A stretch of 26,374 bases of DNA from Ruminococcus sp. (GTDB lineage: Bacteria > Bacillota > Clostridia > Oscillospirales > Ruminococcaceae), in NCBI GenBank assembly GCA_017961625.1, contig JAGCWY010000047.1, positions 1 through 26,374 of the forward strand. The letters run 5' to 3'. Every line of letters starts with the position of its first letter. The stretch's first letter is position 1. The notes below the pieces were generated by a model. It ran no database searches. It saw only the letters and a list, made by a program, of their open reading frames with translations, and had not been told where the DNA came from. Made by a program: the position numbers and the translations under genes. Positions 6,463 through 12,917 of this stretch are shown here, piece after piece.

Positions 6463-7035
6463 TTAATAATTATGTGAGTAAAAATCAAGAATAGGAACAC
6501 CCTTGAATATCAGATAGTTTCCGATACCACTCTCTATATCCGACCGATTTAGCCCCTCCGGGATTTTGCACAACGGAAATATCAATACATTCTCCGTATC
6601 CCAACTGTAACCTTTTCCTTTTTTGTTTTTTACATAATCCACTATTCTATCTGAGGTAGAATAATTCTCATTCTTTGGGAACCCCAGAAAAATATCACAG
6701 GACGTTCCTATAACGCCGATAACACCGTTTTCAGTAAACTTTATCCAAACAATATCGTCCTTTTCAACCATACCATTTGATTTATTATCCTTCCAGATCT
6801 CATAATAAATACGACCTGTTTTTTGAGTTTTGGGATCCACGTTTTCCATTCCGATATTACTAAAAAACTCGTTTACATATTTTATGATATCTTCTTTGGT
6901 CGGAAGTATACATCTTTTTATCATATCTGATGAAATTTCTGCCTGTTCTTCAGCTTTATCAAAACGAAAAGGTGATGATTTTACAGAACGAGTCGTCATA
7001 GACGGCATTATCCATTTAAGATATTCTTTATTCAT
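6463..7035 (-). CDS. Unknown 190-aa protein between hisH and hisA
   Basis: I do not recognise this protein. It is soluble and rich in Lys, Asn and Ile, which looks more A+T-biased than its neighbours. A basic, Ser-rich N-terminus (about 30 residues) is followed by a helical stretch (TKEDIIKYVNEFF). The predicted beta-rich core includes GRIYYEIWKDNK, DIVWIKFTENGVIGVIGTSC and ENVLIFPLCKIP, and the end is GNYLIFKGVPILDFYSHNY. There is no signal peptide, membrane segment or zinc motif. Its ATG overlaps the hisH stop in an ATGA, so translation is probably coupled to hisH; hisA starts 13 bases after its stop. The base composition suggests it was acquired more recently than the his genes (inference). 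Confidence 0.7.
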   Translation of the reverse strand: MNKEYLKWIMPSMTTRSVKSSPFRFDKAEEQAEISSDMIKRCILPTKEDIIKYVNEFFSNIGMENVDPKTQKTGRIYYEIWKDNKSNGMVEKDDIVWIKFTENGVIGVIGTSCDIFLGFPKNENYSTSDRIVDYVKNKKGKGYSWDTENVLIFPLCKIPEGLNRSDIESGIGNYLIFKGVPILDFYSHNY

Positions 7036-7634
7036 ATAAGCTCACCGAAGCTTTTGAGCATTTTAAGTCCTGTTTCACCGCTCTTTTCTGGGTGAAACTG
7101 TGCTCCGTAAACGAATTTTCCGTCGTATACAAGCGCAGGAACTCTTCCGCCGTACTCAACATATGCGGCGATATTCTTATCTTCACAGTGAGCTTTGTAG
7201 GAGTGAACGAAGTAAACGTATTCGTTTTCTCCAACGTTTTCAAGTATGGGACAGTCGTTAAGCTTTTCAAGCTTGTTCCAACCCATGTGAGGAATTATAA
7301 GCTCGGGCTCCTCCATTTTTCGGACGCTTCCACCGATAAGTCCGAGACCGTCGCACTCCTCGAACTCATAGCCCTTTTCAAATATCAGCTGCATACCAAG
7401 GCAGATACCGAGGAAAGGCTTTCTAGCAGCCTCCTCCTTGATAGTATCAACAAGTCCCGTGGCTTCAAGCTTTTTCATTGCCGCGGGGAATGCTCCCACA
7501 CCCGGAAGTATAACAGCGTCGGCAGCCTTTACTGACTCTTTGTCACTGACAAGGCGGCTTTCAAGTCCTAGATAGTCAAGAGCGTTTTTCACACTGAATA
7601 TATTTCCTGCGCCGTAGTCGATTATAGCGATCAT
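7032..7634 (-). CDS. hisH: Imidazole glycerol phosphate synthase glutaminase subunit HisH
   Basis: HisH is the class I glutamine amidotransferase that supplies ammonia to HisF. At 200 aa it has the full triad: nucleophile Cys78 in FLGICLGMQ, and His181 and Glu183 in QFHPEKSG. The N-terminus IAIIDYGAGNIFSVKNAL and the oxyanion region LPGVGAFP are typical. Its start shares one base with the hisB stop (TGATG). Its 3' end overlaps the next gene by four bases (ATGA). Confidence 0.97.
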   Translation of the reverse strand: MIAIIDYGAGNIFSVKNALDYLGLESRLVSDKESVKAADAVILPGVGAFPAAMKKLEATGLVDTIKEEAARKPFLGICLGMQLIFEKGYEFEECDGLGLIGGSVRKMEEPELIIPHMGWNKLEKLNDCPILENVGENEYVYFVHSYKAHCEDKNIAAYVEYGGRVPALVYDGKFVYGAQFHPEKSGETGLKMLKSFGELI

Positions 7635-8215
7635 CAGAGAACTCCTTTCGTAGACAGAGTTGAACCGTCATTGTTCTCGGTAACGGCAGTTTTAAGAGCG
7701 TGTGCTACAGCCTTATATACAGCCTCTGCCTTGTGATGATCGTTAGTTCCGTAAAGAAGGTTTATATGGAGCGTCATTCCAGAATTGAACGCGAATGCGC
7801 GGAAGAACTCCTCGGTCATGCAGAGGTCATAATCTCCACAGCTCTGATTTGTAAATTCACAATTGAACACAAGGAAGGGACGATTGCTGAGGTCGAGACT
7901 TGCCATTGCAAGAGACTCATCCATAGGTATATAAGCTGTGCCATAGCGCGCTATGCCGGATTTTGTGCCGAGAGCCTTCGCAAGAGCCTGTCCTAGAGCT
8001 ATACCGGTATCTTCAATAGTATGGTGACAGTCTACATCAAGATCGCCCTTTACGTTAACTTTCATGCTTATACCGCTGTGTACTGAAAGAGCTGTCAGCA
8101 TGTGGTCGAAAAATCCTATGCCAGTATTGATCTCTGCCTTTCCCTTGCCGTCAAGATTTACGCCGACACTGATCTGTGTTTCCTTTGTCTGTCGTTCGAT
8201 AGTTCCTATACGCAT
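7634..8215 (-). CDS. hisB: Imidazoleglycerol-phosphate dehydratase HisB (monofunctional)
   Basis: HisB dehydrates IGP to imidazole acetol phosphate, a manganese-dependent step. From ATG 8213-8215 it has 193 aa, the usual size of the stand-alone dehydratase; there is no fused N-terminal phosphatase domain as in E. coli HisB. Metal-binding motifs are seen in GIGFFDHML and DCHHTIEDTG, and again in GTNDHHKAEAVYKA near the C-terminus. AGGAGG five bases before 8215 selects this start over the in-frame ATG at 8239. hisC ends 11 bases upstream; the hisH start overlaps its stop. Confidence 0.97.
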   Translation of the reverse strand: MRIGTIERQTKETQISVGVNLDGKGKAEINTGIGFFDHMLTALSVHSGISMKVNVKGDLDVDCHHTIEDTGIALGQALAKALGTKSGIARYGTAYIPMDESLAMASLDLSNRPFLVFNCEFTNQSCGDYDLCMTEEFFRAFAFNSGMTLHINLLYGTNDHHKAEAVYKAVAHALKTAVTENNDGSTLSTKGVL

Positions 8216-8226
8216 AATTACCTCCT

Positions 8227-9285
8227 TTATTTTGTACAATACTTTTCGAGCACTTCGATGAAGCGTGCGTTTTCTTCACTGCTTCCGGCAGTAACTCTTA
8301 TATATCCCTTGAATTTCCTGATCGCTATTGAATTGTCAAGCATGAACCTGAATATTTTCTCAAAATCGTCTGTTTTTACTAACACAAAGTTCGTGCATGG
8401 CTCGAATATCTTTTCAAAGCAGCCATACTTTTCGTTTATCTCAGCTATTTTCTTGTAGAGCTGCTTGGTATTACTGATAATGACATCCCTGCACTCTCTG
8501 AGATACTCCTTTTCACTGAGAATATCCGTAACGATGGTCTGAGCAACAGTATCATTGTTGTAGGGTGACTTTGCCGCTCTTATGGCATTGGTTATCGTCC
8601 TGTTCGCAATTGCAAAGCCGAATCTGACAGCTGCAAGTCCTATCGCCTTTGAACAGGTTTTGAGTATGAGAAGATTATCATATTTTTCAATATCAGCAAG
8701 CAGCGACTGATCCCAGAAATCCATATACGCTTCGTCAAGTATAACAAGACAGCCGTCAAGGGCTTCTATAATCTTCTTTACGGAAGCTCTGTCAAGTCCA
8801 AGAGAAGTTGGGTTGCAGGGATTGGAGAAAATAAGCCCCTTTGCGCCGTTTTCCTTGCAGAAAGCTATGAGCTTATCGGGGTCTATAGTAAGGTCCGCTT
8901 CCTTCTGATATGTCTTTACATTGACCTCATAGAGCTGTGCATAGAACTCATACATGGAAAAGTCGTGAGATACGTTTACTATCGTATCCCCGGCCTCAAA
9001 AAAGCAGCCCTCGATAATGCTGATAAGCTCGTCGGATCCGTTGCCTGCGCTGATAAACTCCTCGGGTACATTATAAAGCTCGGAAAAAGCCTTTGTGGGA
9101 GCTTTGGCAAGGCAGTCTGGGTAACGGTTAAAGTCAATCTGTGATATGCTTCTTCCTATCTTTTCCTTTAAGCTGTCAGAGAGATTGAAGCAGCTCTCAT
9201 TTGCGTCAAGTCTGATATCATAGTGACCTGTTATCGGGTCGTAGGGAACTAAATTTATTAGCTTCTTATTAAGTCTGTAACTCAT
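8227..9285 (-). CDS. hisC: Histidinol-phosphate aminotransferase HisC
   Basis: HisC transfers an amino group from glutamate to imidazole acetol phosphate, giving histidinol phosphate. The 352-aa fold-type I PLP enzyme shows AGNGSDELI (81-86 region), SNPCNPTSLG (about 154-162), LDEAYMDF with Asp184 and Tyr187, and the Schiff-base Lys213 in KTCSKAIGLA. The N-terminus DANES and the arginine near FGFA also fit. AAAGGAT lies five bases before the ATG, which overlaps the stop of the CPCC gene by four bases (ATGA). Confidence 0.95.
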   Translation of the reverse strand: MSYRLNKKLINLVPYDPITGHYDIRLDANESCFNLSDSLKEKIGRSISQIDFNRYPDCLAKAPTKAFSELYNVPEEFISAGNGSDELISIIEGCFFEAGDTIVNVSHDFSMYEFYAQLYEVNVKTYQKEADLTIDPDKLIAFCKENGAKGLIFSNPCNPTSLGLDRASVKKIIEALDGCLVILDEAYMDFWDQSLLADIEKYDNLLILKTCSKAIGLAAVRFGFAIANRTITNAIRAAKSPYNNDTVAQTIVTDILSEKEYLRECRDVIISNTKQLYKKIAEINEKYGCFEKIFEPCTNFVLVKTDDFEKIFRFMLDNSIAIRKFKGYIRVTAGSSEENARFIEVLEKYCTK

Positions 9286-9674
9286 ATTTTATCCTTTCTC
9301 ATTCTGAAGAAAAACAGCTCTCCGTCAACTATGCTGTTCTCTTCACGCCATTTTTTCATTTCAGAGCTTCTCGGAAATCTAACATATGCCTTTACTTCTT
9401 CGTGGCAAGCGCCTATCTTACGGAAATTCTGCCTGCCCTGACTCAAAGTAAGCATATGTTTCGCCTCTGACGGTATATCAATTATATCACTGCCATCGTA
9501 ATCATCGTTTTCGCAGTCATTATAGTAATACACAGACGTTATATGCCCCTGCTCGCCCTTTTTATCATACAATATATATGGCTCGTCTTCCCAGTAACAT
9601 ATAGGACATATATCAAATTCTCCTCTAGTATCGAGAGTACGGTATCCACAGCAGAGGCAGCGGAATCTCTTCAT
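9282..9674 (-). CDS. Cysteine-rich CPCC-family protein
   Basis: The 130-aa protein begins MKRFRCLCCGYRTLDTRGEF, followed by DICPICYWEDE, matching the pattern I know for the Cys_rich_CPCC family (PF14206): a CxCCGY motif, a CPxCxWED motif about 14 residues later, and a conserved LSQGRQNFRKIGACHE segment. Here CPCC reads CLCC. Cys6, Cys8, Cys9, Cys23 and Cys26 could form a zinc site. The family's function is unknown; members are often seen as small accessory or immunity-type genes. ATG 9672-9674 with AGGAG five bases before it is preferred over ATG 9728, which has no ribosome-binding site. It lies 62 bases after hisD and overlaps the hisC start by four bases. Confidence 0.8.
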   Translation of the reverse strand: MKRFRCLCCGYRTLDTRGEFDICPICYWEDEPYILYDKKGEQGHITSVYYYNDCENDDYDGSDIIDIPSEAKHMLTLSQGRQNFRKIGACHEEVKAYVRFPRSSEMKKWREENSIVDGELFFFRMRKDKI

Positions 9675-9736
9675 ATCTGCTCCTATCTTAAAACACCTAT
9701 AGGGCAGCTCTGTTTCAAGCCGCCCCATTGCGTGAT

Positions 9737-11023
9737 TCAGTCTTCAAATCTTACCTTTATTGCATTAGCATGAGCGGTAAGTCCCTCACGCTCTGCAATG
9801 AGAACAATATCGTCCTTTGCCTGTCTGAGTGCTTCCTCGGTGTAATAGGTATAAGCTGTACGCTTTGTGAAACTTGCTACGCCGAGAGGCGAGAAGAAAC
9901 GCGCTGTACCGCTTGTAGGCAGGACATGGTTAGGACCTGCGTAGTAGTCGCCAAGAGGTTCAGAAGCGTAATTGCCAAGAAATATGGAACCTGCATTGTC
10001 AAGGCTTCCGAGGAGCTCGAAGGGATTCTCCATGAGCACTTCAAGGTGCTCGGGAGCTATCTCATTTGCAAGCTCAACGCATTTTTCGCGACTGTCTGCA
10101 ATGATTATAGCACCATAATCCTCAAGTGATTTAGTGATGATATCTTTTCTTGAAAGATATTCCTTCTGACGCTCTATCTCCTTTATCGTACCGTCTGCAA
10201 GCTTCTCGCTTGTGGTTACCATTATAGCCGAGGCAAGCACGTCATGCTCTGCCTGTGACATAAGGTCGGCTGCTGCGAACTTAGGATCTGCAGTATCATC
10301 AGCGATAACAAGTATCTCACTGGGTCCTGCTATCATGTCTATGTCAACAACACCGTAAAGTAGCTTCTTGGCAGTAGCTACATATATGTTTCCGGGACCT
10401 ACTATCTTGTCGCACTTGGGTATCTCCTCAGTACCATAAGCAAGAGCTGCGATAGCCTGTGCACCGCCTGAAAGAAACACTCTGTCAACTCCGCAGATAG
10501 CAGCCGCAACAAGGATATCCTTATTTGGAGTACCATCCTTAAGAGGAGGAGTTACCATAATTATCTCCTCTACGCCTGCTATTTTTGCAGGGATAGCATT
10601 CATGAGAACACTTGAGGGATAAGCTGCTGTACCGCCGGGCACATAGAGTCCTACCCTGTGGAGACCACGTATGCGCTGTCCCATGATAACGCCATTTTTC
10701 TTAGGAGAGATGAAGCTCTGCTCCACCTGTCTGTTGTGGAAATCAGCTATATTCTCCTGAGCATTGAGAAGCGCGTCAACGAACTCCTGGTCCGCCTCTG
10801 TGAGTGCGTCATTTATCACCTCACGCGGCACCTCATAGTACTTTGGAAGATTTCCATCGAATTTCAGTGTGTAGTTCTTAACGGCTTCATCGCCATTATT
10901 CTTAACATTTTCTATTATCTCCGATACGACCTCTGTGACCTTTTTATTGGTCTCGCCGCTCCTCTTTTTAAGATCATTCAAAAAAGCGACCTCGTCCGTA
11001 CCGTTAGCGAATATTTTCTTCAT
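9737..11023 (-). CDS. hisD: Histidinol dehydrogenase HisD
   Basis: HisD catalyses the last two steps, oxidising L-histidinol to histidine with two NAD+. It has 428 aa from ATG 11021-11023; the TTG before it is in frame but the ATG is better placed. Conserved blocks are all present: GLYVPGGTAAYPSSVLMNAIPA, GPGNIYVATAKK, MIAGPSEILVIAD, SQAEHD with zinc-binding Gln and His, EIAPEHLE with catalytic Glu and His, and GPNHVLPTSGTARFFSPL. The start overlaps the hisG stop (TGATG) and GAGGAG lies in the 3' end of hisG. Confidence 0.97.
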   Translation of the reverse strand: MKKIFANGTDEVAFLNDLKKRSGETNKKVTEVVSEIIENVKNNGDEAVKNYTLKFDGNLPKYYEVPREVINDALTEADQEFVDALLNAQENIADFHNRQVEQSFISPKKNGVIMGQRIRGLHRVGLYVPGGTAAYPSSVLMNAIPAKIAGVEEIIMVTPPLKDGTPNKDILVAAAICGVDRVFLSGGAQAIAALAYGTEEIPKCDKIVGPGNIYVATAKKLLYGVVDIDMIAGPSEILVIADDTADPKFAAADLMSQAEHDVLASAIMVTTSEKLADGTIKEIERQKEYLSRKDIITKSLEDYGAIIIADSREKCVELANEIAPEHLEVLMENPFELLGSLDNAGSIFLGNYASEPLGDYYAGPNHVLPTSGTARFFSPLGVASFTKRTAYTYYTEEALRQAKDDIVLIAEREGLTAHANAIKVRFED

Positions 11024-11652
11024 CAAAGATTCTCCTCTATAAGTGTAATAAGCCTGTCTATCTCGGCATGCCTCATTTTCAGGCTTACTGTATTTGCTAT
11101 AAGCCTTGCGGAAACAGGGGCTACATCTTCAATTACCTCAAGTCCATTCTCCCTGAGAGTAGTGCCTGTCTCAACGATATCAACGATACCGTCAGCAAGT
11201 TCAAGAAGAGGAGCAAGCTCGACAGAGCCTTCTATCTTGATTATCTCGGTGTCCATGCCCTTTTTCTCAAAGAACTTTCTTGCAACATTAGGGTACTTTG
11301 TTGCTATGGTCTTTATTCCGTAGCCGCTGTAGAAGTCATATCCCTTTTTTGCCGCAAGCGCAAACTTACATTTTCCGAAGCCGAGATCAACAAGCTCATA
11401 GAACTTGCCTCTCATTTCCATTATGGTATCCTTGCCCACAACGCCCATATCACATACACCATGCTCGACATAAGTTATAACGTCGTTTGCCTTTGCAAGG
11501 ACTACTTCAAGATTTGCATCAGGCACGGGAAGTATGAGCTTTCTTCCCTTTTCGCGTACTGCTGTACAATCGAAACCCAGCTTTTCGAGAAGCTCAATAG
11601 TATCCTTTTCAAGTCTGCCCTTCGTAAGAGCCATTCTTATAGGCTTGTTCAT
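11023..11652 (-). CDS. hisG: ATP phosphoribosyltransferase catalytic subunit, short form HisG
   Basis: HisG joins ATP and PRPP to make PR-ATP, the committed and normally feedback-controlled step. At 209 aa it is the short form, lacking the C-terminal allosteric domain, and needs HisZ as regulatory partner. Typical motifs are IRMALTKGRLEKDTIELLEK at the N-terminus, the central GVCDMGVVGKDTIME, and the phosphoribosyl-binding DGIVDIVETGTTLRENGL. AGGAGG... reads GGAGGT seven bases before the ATG. It follows hisZ by two bases. Confidence 0.97.
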   Translation of the reverse strand: MNKPIRMALTKGRLEKDTIELLEKLGFDCTAVREKGRKLILPVPDANLEVVLAKANDVITYVEHGVCDMGVVGKDTIMEMRGKFYELVDLGFGKCKFALAAKKGYDFYSGYGIKTIATKYPNVARKFFEKKGMDTEIIKIEGSVELAPLLELADGIVDIVETGTTLRENGLEVIEDVAPVSARLIANTVSLKMRHAEIDRLITLIEENL

Positions 11653-11654
11653 AT

Positions 11655-12842
11655 TCAGACCTCCTTGCTGCCGTCGATAACTACGACCTTTGCTATTTTT
11701 CTTTCAATAGCGTATTCACGGACGCTCTCGATATCGTCGAAAAGTGCATTTTCAACGATAAGTCCCTGCTCACGGAGCTCACGGGCAGCCTTTATAGCAG
11801 CTACCTCACAGCCCTCCTCGGCAAATACTATAACATCCGGCTTAGGCTCGGCAGGAAGAACGTCGCTCTTCTCCATGAGCTTGGCAACTGCGTTTATATT
11901 TACAGCAAAACCGACAGCAGGAACATCATATCCGAACTCTGATATCAGCTTATCGTAACGTCCGCCGGAGAGTACTTCCTCGCCGTGTCCCTGCAAATAT
12001 CCCTTTATGATAAGACCAGTATAATAATCTGTTTTGTTTACAAGACCGAGGTCCACCGTTATATTGCCTTCTCCGCCGCAAAGTTCGGAGGCGTCAGCAT
12101 ATATGTCCCTGAGCTCATCAAGTATGCGCTTAATGTTATCGTCTGGCATGAGCTCCTCAGCCTTCTCGAAAACTTCCTCTCCGCCGAAGAGCGCAGGAAG
12201 CTTTTTAAGGGCGTTTGTTACAGGAGAATTTCCGAAACTGTCAAGCATATCGTTGAGTGCAGGGAAATTTTTATTCTCTATGAGCTTTCTGATACTTTCC
12301 TTGTCGTGCTCAGAAGCGTCAAGCTTGCCGACGAGTTCTTTGAAAATACCGATATGACCGAGTTCGAGCGAAAATTCCATGCCAAAGGAATTTAGTGAAT
12401 CAACTGCCGTTGATATTACTTCAAGATCAGCCATTTTCAGCTGAGATCCTATAAGCTCTATACCTGCCTGTACTACCTCGTCGCTTCTTCCCTTAAGTGA
12501 AGGCTCTGTGGTGTATACAGCCTGAGCATAGCATAACTTCAGCGGAAGGTCTGCGTCCCTAAGGCGAGTAGCAACTATACGCGCGATAGGCATAGTAGTA
12601 TCCGGACGCATTACTAAGAGCCTTCCCTTGCTGTCTGTAAGCTTGTACAGATTTTCCTGCGGGAAATAGCTTGAATTAAGGTTGAATACATCGTAGAATT
12701 CAAGTCCGGGAGTGATAGTCTCACTGTAGCCGCGGCTCTTGAAAAGATTCATAAGGGTATTCTCTATATTTCTTCTTACGATACACTCTCCGAAGAGCAG
12801 GTCCTTTGTTCCCTCGGGAGTGATAAGATCATAGTTTTTCAT
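11655..12842 (-). CDS. hisZ: ATP phosphoribosyltransferase regulatory subunit HisZ
   Basis: HisZ is a paralogue of histidyl-tRNA synthetase that complexes with short HisG and carries histidine feedback control. The 395-aa product opens with TPEGTKDLLF and keeps class II fold motifs (PGLEFYDVF; MRPDTTMPIARIVATRL; LSGGRYDKL). Synthetase motif 2 is altered (LCYAQAVYTTEP in place of the RHERP type), which separates it from HisS. The last 75 residues resemble a degenerate HGTP-binding fold. It is the first gene of the his operon. AGGAGG lies six bases before the ATG, and the promoter at 12888-12916 is about 50 bases upstream. Confidence 0.93.
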   Translation of the reverse strand: MKNYDLITPEGTKDLLFGECIVRRNIENTLMNLFKSRGYSETITPGLEFYDVFNLNSSYFPQENLYKLTDSKGRLLVMRPDTTMPIARIVATRLRDADLPLKLCYAQAVYTTEPSLKGRSDEVVQAGIELIGSQLKMADLEVISTAVDSLNSFGMEFSLELGHIGIFKELVGKLDASEHDKESIRKLIENKNFPALNDMLDSFGNSPVTNALKKLPALFGGEEVFEKAEELMPDDNIKRILDELRDIYADASELCGGEGNITVDLGLVNKTDYYTGLIIKGYLQGHGEEVLSGGRYDKLISEFGYDVPAVGFAVNINAVAKLMEKSDVLPAEPKPDVIVFAEEGCEVAAIKAARELREQGLIVENALFDDIESVREYAIERKIAKVVVIDGSKEV

Positions 12843-12872
12843 AATATACCTCCTCGCAAAATCACTTTAGTC

Positions 12873-12896
12873 TGCTAACATGATAATATGATAGCA
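12873..12896. promoter_or_regulatory. Imperfect palindrome over the his promoter -10 and start site (candidate operator)
   Basis: TGCTAACATGAT/AATATGATAGCA is a 24-base inverted repeat with 9 of 12 matching half-site positions and perfect TGCTA/TAGCA ends. It covers the extended -10 and the predicted start of his transcription, a classical repressor position. Its binding protein is unknown; a histidine-responsive repressor would be the obvious guess. Confidence 0.45.
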
Positions 12897-12916
12897 TATT
12901 ACTAAAAGAAAGTCAA
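12888..12916 (-). promoter_or_regulatory. his operon promoter (extended -10)
   Basis: On the minus strand, TTGACT (12916-12911), a 17-base spacer and TATCAT (12893-12888) with a TGC extension give a good sigma-A promoter. The -35 box lies just after the polC stop codon. The predicted leader to the hisZ ATG is only about 40 bases, too short for a T-box or a His-rich leader peptide. Confidence 0.75.
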
Positions 12917-12917
12917 G

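Noticed and set aside
6450..6500. Longer hisA start at 6500
   Set aside because: The extension is not part of the HisA barrel and would overlap the upstream gene; GGAGGG sits just before the ATG at 6449.
7028..7270. 80-codon minus-strand frame inside hisH
   Set aside because: It overlaps hisH in another frame and shows no motif or start signal.
8216..8239. Longer hisB start at 8239
   Set aside because: It would overlap the hisC end, while AGGAGG directly precedes the ATG at 8215 and the family N-terminus begins there.
9675..9728. Longer start of the CPCC protein at 9728
   Set aside because: There is no ribosome-binding site before 9728, whereas AGGAG precedes the ATG at 9674 and the conserved domain begins there.
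11068..11958. 296-codon plus-strand frame opposite hisG and hisZ
   Set aside because: It is antisense to two recognisable his genes, is Cys/Tyr/Ser-rich as shadow frames here tend to be, and crosses their junction.
11655..12842. Histidyl-tRNA synthetase (HisS) instead of HisZ
   Set aside because: Motif 2 lacks the RHERP-type residues, the length is short, and the gene is directly followed by a short-form hisG that needs HisZ.
12843..12917. T-box or His leader peptide upstream of hisZ
   Set aside because: The leader is only about 40 bases, with no T-box sequence, His codon run or terminator/antiterminator pair.
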